NCBI GenBank assembly: GCA_019187195.1 | Contig: JABAQT010000020.1 | Coordinates: 19,699 to 83,698, forward strand | DNA: 64,000 nt | Direction: 5' to 3' | Source of the DNA: Bryobacteraceae bacterium | GTDB taxonomy: Bacteria > Acidobacteriota > Terriglobia > Bryobacterales > Bryobacteraceae | Part shown: positions 52,460 to 64,000 of the stretch, one piece after another | Numbering within the stretch: the first letter of the stretch is position 1 | How the letters are laid out: each line of letters opens with the position of its first letter | Translations under genes and position numbers: made by a program | The notes under the pieces: model-generated | The model's input: the letters and a program-made list of their open reading frames with translations, nothing else | Told to the model about the DNA's origin: nothing | Databases searched by the model: none

Positions 52460-52537
52460 GGATCGATAACAGGAAACACCACGCGCCAGGGAGACGGGCC
52501 GCGGCAGGTCTAACAGGGCTATGGAAACAGTGGAGAG

Positions 52538-52873
52538 TTACGGCAACCGCGAAGCGCGTGGTGGGCCGCGGCCGGCTTCCTTGCACGGAAACAGGGTAAC
52601 CGGGGTGTTCTCAGGCAGGTGTTCCTTCGTGGGGGGTGGGTCGCTCAATGTCCATTCGGGCCGCGTGGATACGAGCCCCATCCAGACTTTGCGCACATGG
52701 CTCGACAGCGAATGACCTAACTCCTGCCCCGCTTCAATCGCCAGAGTCGCCACTTCCGGCGAATCGCTCTCGTCCGGTGTGGCTATGCATACATCCGTCG
52801 TGTTCGCAGGGCTGTCCGCTCTCGCGCAGATGGCGAGCGCCAGGAAGAACGCGAACGTTAGGATCCGACTCAT
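52538..52873 (-). CDS. Small secreted protein ahead of the efflux operon
   Basis: A 111-residue protein with a signal peptide (MSRILTFAFFLALAICARA). The mature region is rich in Pro, Thr and Glu (SPEVATLAIEAGQELGHSL, then PPPTKEHLPENTPVTLFPC) and has two Cys that could form a disulfide. The start at ATG 52873 gives the cleanest leader. It reads in the same direction as the efflux genes, with a 78-base gap. Its role is unknown; a metal-responsive periplasmic accessory is only a guess. Confidence 0.55.
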   Translation of the reverse strand: MSRILTFAFFLALAICARADSPANTTDVCIATPDESDSPEVATLAIEAGQELGHSLSSHVRKVWMGLVSTRPEWTLSDPPPTKEHLPENTPVTLFPCKEAGRGPPRASRLP

Positions 52874-53147
52874 GTGCCGTCGCAATAACGATTTCCGAAG
52901 GTTAATTCATTTTAATCAATCCCGGCCCCTTTCGCCACTCTAGCGTGCGCCGAACATCGAGAGCAGATGATTTTGCGCGGATTTTCTCTTGCGGATTCGT
53001 CGCCACGTCACGAAAATCTCCTCCGCAAGATCGATCGTTCGCTTGGCGCCGCTCATTCGCCGGTGCTCGACTGGTCAGGGAGCTGCCGGTTTGCCACGAA
53101 CTCCGCAACCAGCAGGTGAAACGCGCTCTAATAGGCCGTCGAAACCT

Positions 53148-53184
53148 ACGCTTCCGTCGCGCAACCTCCTTCGCGCGGAAGCGT
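53148..53184. repeat. Stem-loop with a CCUCCUU loop, candidate regulatory RNA element
   Basis: ACGCTTCCG (53148-53156), one unpaired T, CGCG (53158-53161), loop CAACCTCCTT (53162-53171), CGCG and CGGAAGCGT (53172-53184) make 13 base pairs. Read rightward the loop matches the 3' tail of 16S rRNA. Read leftward it shows AAGGAGG, which contains an ANGGA motif of the CsrA-binding kind. No T-run follows. Confidence 0.45.
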
Positions 53185-53245
53185 CAGCCCGGCCGACGCG
53201 AAAGAAAATGGCCCATTGACCAGTCCTCACCGTCGGAGGGTCGTG

Positions 53246-53275
53246 TTGGCATCCCCCTCCCGTCTACGCTACCCT
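53246..53275 (+). promoter_or_regulatory. Promoter of the radical SAM gene
   Basis: TTGGCA (53246-53251), 18 bases and TACCCT (53270-53275) predict a start near 53282, about five bases before ATG 53287. TACGCT overlaps at 53265-53270. Both hexamers deviate from consensus. Confidence 0.35.
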
Positions 53276-53286
53276 TCCCCTAAGGC

Positions 53287-54486
53287 ATGACGTCCCCGCA
53301 TCACGATCTTCTCCACATCCGCTCCATCGGGAAGGTCACCCTGGAATTCACCACCCGCTGCAATCTCAAATGCACCTACTGCGCCGTGACCCGCCCCTGG
53401 CACCGCAAGAATGACCTCGATCTCGCCTCCTTCGATGTCCTCGTCGAAGAGATGAAAACTCTGGGCGTGCGCACCGTGCAGATTTCCGGCGGCGGGGAAA
53501 CCACCATCGTGCGCGGCTGGGATCTTTACCTGGCCAAACTCCTCGATGCCGGTTTCCAGGTTTCCATCATCAGCAACCTCGCCAAGCCCATGACGGATCA
53601 CGCCATCCGCGCGCTTTCCCTCTGCGGCGAAATCACCGCCAGCATCGATACAACCGACCCCGCGCTCTACGAAGCCATCCGCAAGGGAGGCTCCTTCGAC
53701 ACCTTCACCGCCAACATCCGCCGCATCCGCGCTCAATGTGATCAGGAGGGACGCAAACCGCCGTATATGATTTGGAACGCCGTCGCGAGCGACAGGATCA
53801 TCACCCTCGTGGACCAGTGGGTGGCCAGCGGCATCGCCCTCGGCATCGATCATTTCCAGATCTCCGAATTTTTCCAGTACGACGATCTGCCCGGCGCCAT
53901 CTCCATCAATCCTGTCGGCTCCATGAGCGATGAGGATCTCGCCCGCGCCCGCCGCGCGGTGGAACGCGCCCGCTGGCTCGCGAAGGATGCGGGCAAGTGG
54001 TTTGCCGTGCTCCCGTCGGTCGAAGAGGCTCTGCATGGCAGCCGCAAGGTCATGCGCACCGAAGTGGAGCTCGACCACGGTGAAGGCAGGCCGGTGTTCA
54101 GAAAGTCCCGCACCTTCGTGCAGATCGTCCACGCCGATGGCTCCCGTCACGAAGCGCCGCAACCGCCGCCCGGCCCCATGCTTCCGGGAAAAAAGACAAA
54201 GAACTGCTTCATGCCGTGGACCGAGGCGTTCGTCTGGGCCACCAATGACGTCGCCCCCTGCTGCATGTACAAGCGCATCCGCCCGTTCAATGGAGCGGAC
54301 CTCGCCGCCGCTCTCAACTCCCCTCCCTTCGTCGAAATCCGCGAAGGCCTCCTCACCGGGAATCTCTCCCACACCTGCAACCTCTGCCCCATGTTCGAAA
54401 TGGTGGACATCGAGGAGTTCCGCCGGAGCGTCGCCGAACGCCTCGGTGTGGATAGCCTTCTCGCCACCCCCGTTCCTCGCTCCTGA
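53287..54486 (+). CDS. Radical SAM protein with SPASM-type C-terminus
   Basis: A 399-residue protein with the radical SAM triad Cys25-x3-Cys29-x2-Cys32 in TTRCNLKCTYCAV and the SAM-binding VRTVQISGGGETTI. The C-terminal extension holds Cys in NCFMPWTEAF, APCCMYK and HTCNLCPMFEM, which fits SPASM/twitch auxiliary iron-sulfur clusters. Such proteins modify peptides or other targets. No precursor peptide or partner gene is seen next to it. Following the triad, the RPWHRKNDLDLASFD insert is unusual. It is transcribed from its own promoter at 53246-53275. Confidence 0.88.
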   Translation: MTSPHHDLLHIRSIGKVTLEFTTRCNLKCTYCAVTRPWHRKNDLDLASFDVLVEEMKTLGVRTVQISGGGETTIVRGWDLYLAKLLDAGFQVSIISNLAKPMTDHAIRALSLCGEITASIDTTDPALYEAIRKGGSFDTFTANIRRIRAQCDQEGRKPPYMIWNAVASDRIITLVDQWVASGIALGIDHFQISEFFQYDDLPGAISINPVGSMSDEDLARARRAVERARWLAKDAGKWFAVLPSVEEALHGSRKVMRTEVELDHGEGRPVFRKSRTFVQIVHADGSRHEAPQPPPGPMLPGKKTKNCFMPWTEAFVWATNDVAPCCMYKRIRPFNGADLAAALNSPPFVEIREGLLTGNLSHTCNLCPMFEMVDIEEFRRSVAERLGVDSLLATPVPRS

Positions 54487-54532
54487 CTTCACCGCCTCCT
54501 CTCCCCAAAAAACCAGTCCGCGCCCAACCCGC

Positions 54533-54541
54533 TGCTACAAT
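54533..54541 (+). promoter_or_regulatory. Extended -10 box TGC-TACAAT for a leaderless mRNA
   Basis: Position 54533-54541 reads TGCTACAAT, a TG-extended -10 box. Seven bases (54542-54548) separate it from ATG 54549, the spacing between -10 and transcription start. The ATG should therefore be the mRNA's first codon. The box overlaps the upstream ATG 54540, which excludes it. Confidence 0.6.
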
Positions 54542-54548
54542 GGCGTCG

Positions 54549-55487
54549 ATGTTGAGTGCTAAGTTGGACCCCTCGCTGCGGGCATGGCTTGAAGCCGCTC
54601 ACGCGTTGGGGAAGCCCCCGATGTGCGAGTTGACGCCGCTCGAAGGCCGTGCCGCCGCCTTGGAAATGATGAAATCCGCGTGCGCGGAGCCCGAACCGGT
54701 GGCGCGCGTCGAGGACATCCGTATTCCCGGCCCGGATACAGAGATTCCGGTTCGCGTCTATACGCCGCAATCCGCGGAGCCACGCCCCGGACTGGTGTTC
54801 TTTCATGGCGGCGGTTGGGTGCTTTGCAACCTCGAAACACACGATGTGGCCTGCCGCGCCATCTCCCGCAGGTCGGGAGCCGCCGTGATCTCGGTGGACT
54901 ACCGCCTGGCCCCCGAGCATCGCTTCCCCGCCGCCGTCGAGGATTGTTACGCCGCGCTCGACTGGACGGCGGCCAACGCCCGGAGCCTCGGCGTCGATCG
55001 AAGCCGGATCTACGTTGGCGGCGACAGCGCCGGCGGAAATCTCGCGGCTGTAGTAGCTCTCAAGAGCCGCGACGAAAAAGGCCCCGCCATCGCCGGACAG
55101 GCGATGGTCTATCCGGTGACGAACCTCGCCTCCTTCGACACCCCCTCCTACGAAGAGTTCGCCGACGGGTATCAGTTGACACGGGCTTCCATGGAGTGGT
55201 TCCGTAACCACTATCTGCGGGAACCGGAGGACGGGCTCCATCCCTATGCCTCGCCGCTTCTCGCGCCGGACCTGAGCGGATTGCCGCCGGCCCTCGTGCT
55301 GACCGCCGAATGCGACCCGCTGCGCGATGAGGCCGAAGCCTTCGCCGCGCGTCTCGAAACGGCGGGCGTGGCGGTGGCCCATACCCGCTATGAGGGCATG
55401 ATCCATCCGTTCTTCTCGCTCTCCGGCGTGTGCCCCCGCGCCTTCGACGCGTTCCAGCAGGTGGCGGATTTTCTACGCGCGGCCTGA
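54549..55487 (+). CDS. HSL-family alpha/beta hydrolase (esterase/lipase)
   Basis: A 312-residue cytoplasmic hydrolase. HGGGW near residues 86-90 forms the oxyanion hole, the nucleophile is Ser160 in VGGDSAGGNLAA, Asp lies in TAECDPLRDEAE and His in YEGMIHPFFS. That is the complete hormone-sensitive-lipase-type triad for short-chain esters. It begins at ATG 54549, leaderless on the TGC-TACAAT evidence; the in-frame ATG 54540 lies inside the -10 box. It ends four bases from the convergent membrane protein gene. Confidence 0.88.
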   Translation: MLSAKLDPSLRAWLEAAHALGKPPMCELTPLEGRAAALEMMKSACAEPEPVARVEDIRIPGPDTEIPVRVYTPQSAEPRPGLVFFHGGGWVLCNLETHDVACRAISRRSGAAVISVDYRLAPEHRFPAAVEDCYAALDWTAANARSLGVDRSRIYVGGDSAGGNLAAVVALKSRDEKGPAIAGQAMVYPVTNLASFDTPSYEEFADGYQLTRASMEWFRNHYLREPEDGLHPYASPLLAPDLSGLPPALVLTAECDPLRDEAEAFAARLETAGVAVAHTRYEGMIHPFFSLSGVCPRAFDAFQQVADFLRAA

Positions 55488-56441
55488 TGCGTCAACGCTG
55501 AAACGGTCCGAACGCATATTCCGCCCGCACCACCTGTAACGCGGAATCGAGAATAGCGGTGGCCACGAAACGCGGCGCCGGGGGCGTGCCGAACCGCAGG
55601 TCCATCGCCTCCACGCGAACGCCGCCCTCCGGTTGCGCCACCGGTGAAACCTGCCAGAACGGGAATTGCGCAAACCGCAGGTAGCGTTGGAAAACATCCG
55701 TGCGCCGCGCCGCTTCGAGCGCCTCCGTCTGCCGCGGATAGTAGAACGGCGCGCCGCCCGCCGGATCATAGGGCTGCAGCAGGTTGATGCGTTGTATCAG
55801 CGCCGCCTTCGGCGTCTCGACGACGGTGTTCCAGGAAAAGGGATTGGCGAAATCCGGAAACGCCCCCACGCGCCGGGGCGCCGAGCCTGCATAGTTGTAG
55901 CTCTCAAGCACATTGACCGCCCGCTGGTGGATGAGATAGCGTCCGCCCTCATAGCAGCTCAGCGCCAGCAGCGCGAAAATTGCGGCCCCGCGCCCCGTGC
56001 CCGGCTTCGCTCCGATTTCGCTGCTCACCAGGCGCGAAAGCAGCGGACCCGCCACGCAAAGCGCCAGCAGCGCCCAGATCCACAAATCCACCACATTCGT
56101 GATGTCCAGCCGCAGCCATTCGCTCGAAAAAGGCAGCAGCAGCTGCACGCCATACGTGTTCGTGAAGTCGAGCAGCAGATGAGACAGGACCCCGGCGCAT
56201 CCCGCAATCACCGCGCGCGCCCAGGGTAGTCTCCGCCGTCCCGCCACTCGCACGATCACCGCCGCCAGCGCGGCCAGAACCGGAACCGCCAGTAGCGCGT
56301 GGGTGATGCCGCGGTGATGATCCAGGTAGTCGAGCGATCCGCCATACGAATAGACGGCATCGATATCCGGAAAATTCGAACTGATCAGGAGAATAGCCGT
56401 GGCCCGGGGACACCAGCGGTTGATTCCCGCTCGCGACAGCA

Positions 56442-60027
<3,586 letters not shown>

Positions 60028-61389
60028 GCCGCATATTGCGCCCGTTGTAAAAGTACGTGAGCTTCTCGTGGTTCAGACCCAGCAGGTGGAGCACGGTGGC
60101 GTGCAGATCGTTGATCGACTTTCCGCCCTCCGCCACCTTGTAGCCGAACTCGTCGGAACTGCCCGCCGCTATTCCGCCCTTCACGCCCCCTCCCGCCAGC
60201 CATACCGTGAACACGTGCGGGTTGTGGTCGCGTCCGTTCATGCGTTGCGAAATGGGCATGCGGCCAAACTCGCCATGCCATAGCACCAGAGTCGAGTCGA
60301 GCATCCCTCGTGATTTCAGATCCCGCAACATGCCGGCGACGGGACCGTCCGTCTCCGCCGCATGCATGCCGTGGTTCTCGGCGATATCCCAATGCGCATC
60401 CCAGCTCGACTGAAAATTGCCGCCGCCCGAATAGATCTGCACCATCCTCACCCCGCGTTCCACCAGCCGCCGCGCCATCAGACACTGCCGTCCGAAATAT
60501 TCGGTGATCTTGCTGTCGAGCCCATACAACTTCTTCGTGGCCGCGCTCTCCTTCTCCACATCCACGGCCTCGAGCGCGCTCGTCTGCATGCGAAAAGCCA
60601 GTTCATAAGTCGCGATGCGCGCTGAAAGCTCCGAATCGTCCGGGTTCACGCGAGCGTGCGCGGCGTTCAACTCGCCGAGCAGGCGCAGCCATCTCCGCTG
60701 CCTCTCCGGCGTCATGTCCGCGCCCGGCTTGAGGTCCACAATCGGGTCCCCCGTCGAGCGGAACTGTGTGCCCTGGTACGCCGCCGGCATAAAGCCGTTC
60801 ATCCAATTGGGAGCGCCGCCGATGGGACCGCCCCGAGGGTCCGTGAACACCACAAACGCCGGCAGGTTCTGGTTCTCCGTTCCCAGTCCGTAAGTGATCC
60901 AGCTCCCCATGCTCGGATGGCCCGGCAGGACGCTCCCGGTGTTCATCTGGAACAGCGCCGGAGCATGATCGTTGCTGATGGCGTACATCGACCGGATAAA
61001 CGCCAGATCGTCCACCATCTCCGCCGTCTTCGGAAACAGGTCCGAAACGTCCCGCCCGCACTCGCCGTACTTCTTGAAGCCCCACGGCGACGGCATGAGC
61101 CCGCCGGGGTTGCCTTGCGACACCACCACCTCACCCTTGCCGGACATCACCTCGCCCCGGCGCTTGTAAAGTTCCGGCTTGGGGTCGAAACTGTCCACGT
61201 GCGAGACGCCGCCGTAACAGAAGATCGAGATGACCGCCTTGGCTTTGGCCGCAAAGTGGGGCGCGCGCGCGGCGAGCGGATTGGACCCGCCGGCCGCCCG
61301 GGCCTGTTCGCTGTTCATCAGGTCCGCGAATGCCAGGCCGGCGATGCCGCCGCCTGCCCGCTGAAGCAATTCCCGCCGGGAAAGATATC

Positions 61390-63873
61390 TCATGGCGCGT
61401 ACACGAATTCGTTGCTGTTGAAGATGGCCTGGCAGAAATCCGCAAGCGATTCCCCGCCGCCATCCAGAAACTTCACCGCCGTTGCCTTCTCCGCGGCATC
61501 GGGCGCCCGCTGGAAGGCCAGCGCGAAAGCGAGTTCCACCTGCCTGCCCGGATCGGCGCCGGCCTCCCGCTCCACCCGCTTGGCGAACTGCTTCGCCTCG
61601 AAGCGCACGAAGCTGTTGTTCATCAGAATCAGCGCCTGTGGCGCAATCGTCGAGCGGTTCCGCCTCGGGCACGAAGAGATTCCGTCCGGCTTGTCGAACA
61701 CATCGAGCATCGGCAGTGGAATGCTGCGCTTCGAATGGATGTAGATGCTGCGCCGCCACGTGCTCGGATCGCTGTCGGGCTTTCCCGCCCACGCGCGGCC
61801 GGAACTGCCCTGGAACAGCGACGGGTCGATGAAAGGAAACACGCCCGGCCCGCCGGCTTTCTCATCGAGCGTGCCGGAGACCGCCAGCATGCTGTCACGA
61901 ATGATCTCGCCCTCCAGCCGCTGCCGCGGCATCCGCCACAGAAAACGGTTCTCCGGATCGGCGGCGATGCCCGCCGCATTGTCGTCACTCGACATCTGAT
62001 AGGCGGCGGACATCAGCATCAGCTTGTGCATCGCCTTCATGCTGTAATCCTTGCGGATGAACTCGTCCGCCAGCCAGTCGAGCAGTTCGGGATGCGACGG
62101 CCGCTCGCCCGTCTTTCCGAAATTGCTCGGCGTGCGGACAATGCCCTCACCGAAGTGATGCTGCCAGATGCGGTTCACCATCACCCTCGCAAACAGCGGG
62201 TTCCCTCTCGAGGTGAGCCATTCGGCGAATGCCTTGCGGCGGTAGCTGGATCTCGCTCCAGGGGGCGGCGGCGGAAATTCCGGCTCTTGCCGCGCCACCA
62301 CGCTCAGTACGCCCGGCCGCATCAGCGAACCTTTCGAATCGGGGCTGCCCCGATACAGGAAGTAAGACGGATCGGGCTTCGGCCCACCCTCGCCGATCGC
62401 CATCGCCGAAGGTAGCCGCTCCGGCCGCGCCCCCTCGAGTTTCTTGATCTGCCTCTCGATGTCCCCGAGCCGCGCCCTGTCCTCATCGCTCATCGAGGCC
62501 ACGACGTCCGCTTCCGAAAAATTGCGCGTCTTTTCCACCTGGATGACATTCAGTTTCTGGCCTTCCGTGCGCTTTTCCGCCGGCGTCCGCAGGGCCTCCC
62601 GCACATACTCCGGCAGCCGGGCGCGCTCCTCGGCCATCTTCCTGTCGCGATATGGCTTCTTCAGCGCCTCGGCGGCATCCTTCAGCGGCTTCTCGAGATC
62701 ATCGATCCGCTCGTTCTCCCTCTTGAACCGCCGCGCCGCTTCCTCCTCCACCAGCGGAACATCATGATTCTTAGTCGAAAAGAACACCGCCTGAATCCGG
62801 TAGTAATCCTTCTGCGGGATGGGATCGAACTTGTGATTGTGGCAGCGCGCGCAACCCACCGTGACGCCGAGGAAGCTGTTCGAGGTCGTTACTACCAGGT
62901 CATCGAGTTCGTCCATCCGCGTCATTTCACTCTTCACGTTGTGATCGAGCCCGTGGCGCAGAAAGCCCGTGGCGATCAGCGCGTTCCTGTCATCCGGCGC
63001 GATCTCATCCCCAGCCAGTTGCAGCCGCGCAAACAGATCGTAAGGCATATCGCTCGCAATCGCCTGGATTACCCAGTCGCGGTAGCGCCAGGCATCCGGA
63101 CGGTCGCGGTCATATTCGAATCCGCCGGAATCGGCGTATCGCACCAGGTCCAGCCAGTGGCTGCCCCACCTCTCGCCGTACCGCGGTGACGCAAGCAGTT
63201 GGTCCACCAGTCTCTCCCAGGCATCCGGACGCGTGTCATTCACGAATGCATCCACTTGAGCCGGCGTGGGCGGCAATCCCCACACATCGAGGTACGCGCG
63301 TCGCGCGAGCACTCGTTTGCCGGCCGCCGGCGACGGCTCGAGCTTATGATCCTCGAGGGTCTTCCGCAGGAAGGCATCAATCGGAGTACGAACCCACCCC
63401 ACATCCACAACCGCCGGCGGCGCCGGCCGCCCGATGGGACGGAACGACCAGAACTGCCGCTCCTCCTCGCTGATCGGCTTCTCTTCCATCGCCGCCATCG
63501 CCTTCCGCGTGTCCGCCGCTTCGACCGGCTTATCCAGCGGAGCCCCCGTGCCGATCCATCGGGAAACCACCGTAAGCTGCCAGTCCTGGAGTTTCTTGTC
63601 CGGAGGCATCCGGGGCTGATCGATGCCCGCCGCATGGCGATAGATCTTGCTCTTCATCGGATCGCCGGGAACCAGCGCCGCGCCGCTCTTGCCGCCCTTC
63701 AACATCGACTCGCGAGTGCGCAGATCCAGGCCCGACATCCTCACCGCGGCCCCGTGACAGCCCAGACAGTTCGCCGCCACGATTTCGGACATCTGACGCG
63801 GCAAATCCTGGGCCCACGCGCACAAAGACACGAGCACAACCAGAAGGAGGGGTCGAATCACAGTACCCCACAT
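61390..63873 (-). CDS. PSD1/planctomycete-cytochrome-c-domain protein (DUF1549/DUF1553)
   Basis: An 827-residue secreted protein with a signal peptide (VIRPLLLVVLVSLCAWA). A haem-binding NCLGCHG lies near residue 40, which is the PSCyt1 domain. A PSCyt2/DUF1549 region follows (PIDAFLRKTLEDHKLEPS, then WERLVDQLLASPRYGERWGSHWLDLVRYAD) and a C-terminal PSD1/DUF1553 domain (LFARVMVNRIWQHHFGEGIV, PSHPELLDWLADEFI). It is the partner of the DUF1501 gene. ATG 63873 is the assigned start. GTG 63861 is possible, since TAGAAT overlaps the ATG on this strand and would serve as its -10 box. Confidence 0.88.
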   Translation of the reverse strand: MWGTVIRPLLLVVLVSLCAWAQDLPRQMSEIVAANCLGCHGAAVRMSGLDLRTRESMLKGGKSGAALVPGDPMKSKIYRHAAGIDQPRMPPDKKLQDWQLTVVSRWIGTGAPLDKPVEAADTRKAMAAMEEKPISEEERQFWSFRPIGRPAPPAVVDVGWVRTPIDAFLRKTLEDHKLEPSPAAGKRVLARRAYLDVWGLPPTPAQVDAFVNDTRPDAWERLVDQLLASPRYGERWGSHWLDLVRYADSGGFEYDRDRPDAWRYRDWVIQAIASDMPYDLFARLQLAGDEIAPDDRNALIATGFLRHGLDHNVKSEMTRMDELDDLVVTTSNSFLGVTVGCARCHNHKFDPIPQKDYYRIQAVFFSTKNHDVPLVEEEAARRFKRENERIDDLEKPLKDAAEALKKPYRDRKMAEERARLPEYVREALRTPAEKRTEGQKLNVIQVEKTRNFSEADVVASMSDEDRARLGDIERQIKKLEGARPERLPSAMAIGEGGPKPDPSYFLYRGSPDSKGSLMRPGVLSVVARQEPEFPPPPPGARSSYRRKAFAEWLTSRGNPLFARVMVNRIWQHHFGEGIVRTPSNFGKTGERPSHPELLDWLADEFIRKDYSMKAMHKLMLMSAAYQMSSDDNAAGIAADPENRFLWRMPRQRLEGEIIRDSMLAVSGTLDEKAGGPGVFPFIDPSLFQGSSGRAWAGKPDSDPSTWRRSIYIHSKRSIPLPMLDVFDKPDGISSCPRRNRSTIAPQALILMNNSFVRFEAKQFAKRVEREAGADPGRQVELAFALAFQRAPDAAEKATAVKFLDGGGESLADFCQAIFNSNEFVYAP

Positions 63874-64000
63874 TCTACAGGATCGGCGCCGTCCGCCTGA
63901 CAGGAGCCGGCCATCACCCCCGCAAGACTGTCGCGAATCTTGACGCCAAACTCTTCGCACAGGGCGTTCGCGGCTTCGTCCGGCAGTCTTTGACTTCAAT
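63874..64000. other. Window edge without an assignable gene
   Basis: 127 bases upstream of the PSD1 gene, with no complete gene. On the minus strand a 45-codon frame (bounded by a stop near 63997) reads like coding sequence, with EEFGVKIRDSL, but has no usual start codon before it. It may be a gene that begins or is shifted beyond the edge. Confidence 0.3.

Larger units (their letters stand above)
52874..53286. other. 413-base intergenic region with a hairpin and a divergent promoter
   Basis: No credible gene lies here; reading frames in it are short and lack typical composition. It contains a stem-loop at 53148-53184 and a promoter for the radical SAM gene at 53246-53275. An AT-rich tract TTAATTCATTTTAATCAAT lies near 52900. 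No tRNA or known riboswitch is recognisable. Confidence 0.5.

Noticed and set aside
52874..53286. Small genes in both directions in the 413-base gap
   Set aside because: The frames are Arg/Ser-rich, overlap each other in antisense and have no ribosome sites.
61394..61792. A 133-codon N-terminal extension of the DUF1501 protein
   Set aside because: It would overlap the PSD1 gene entirely in another frame. The Tat leader starts at ATG 61393, which has the ATGA overlap.
63874..64000. A coding-like 45-codon minus-strand frame at the edge
   Set aside because: It has no usual start codon, and a stop lies at the edge. It cannot be judged without the next bases.

Overview
The window is a GC-rich chromosomal segment with dense, short-spaced genes. 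It is most likely from an Acidobacteriota member of the Solibacter/Bryobacterales type. That placement is inferred from family content: an Oar-like TonB-dependent receptor, a PSD1/DUF1501 pair, a PEP-CTERM protein, several secreted acetyl-esterase-like hydrolases, and alternative complex III joined to an A2-type caa3 oxidase. There is no rRNA or tRNA gene, CRISPR array, insertion sequence or prophage; it reads as ordinary core chromosome.

Layout. 1-5784: a truncated creatininase-like gene, a small secreted protein, an NHL beta-propeller protein and a large TonB receptor. 6029-18322: one respiratory operon, actABCDEF, a small membrane protein, a Sco copper chaperone, and caa3 oxidase subunits II, I, III and IV. 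It is driven by a near-consensus promoter at 5914-5943 with an inverted repeat over its -35 box. 18338-24545: a Tat-type glycosylasparaginase, an orphan winged-helix regulator, aroA with a sensorless histidine kinase, small proteins, a TIM-barrel isomerase/epimerase and galT. 24678-35771: YraN, methyltransferases, a class III aminotransferase, two secreted esterases, a baeRF-like protein, an acyl-CoA ligase and a PEP-CTERM protein. 35935-38728: an esterase followed by an apparently exported SelA-fold PLP protein. 38748-41597: cysM-mec-cysO-moeZ, a sulfur-carrier-protein route to cysteine in which the carrier ends Gly-Gly-Arg. 41700-46856: a methyltransferase, a NapH-like ferredoxin, and an operon dacB-fmdB-zinc ribbon-cas6-like. 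46911-52873: an HME-RND metal efflux operon. 53287-63873: a radical SAM/SPASM protein, an HSL-type esterase, a YdjM-like membrane protein, a lipid kinase, ligA, a DedA-like protein, and a DUF1501/PSD1 pair.

The points most worth a second look are: (1) the Cas6-type RAMP protein with no CRISPR array, co-directional with a PBP4 peptidase and two zinc-ribbon proteins; (2) the CysO-like carrier with a residue after the diglycine, next to its JAMM peptidase; (3) a recurrent TGC-TAnnnT or TAnnnT box 6-9 nt before start codons, implying leaderless or near-leaderless mRNAs, with two divergent pairs that share overlapping -10 boxes; (4) a lipid kinase that seems to begin at AUU; (5) the operator-like repeat on the respiratory operon; (6) a hairpin that displays CCUCCUU at 53148-53184.
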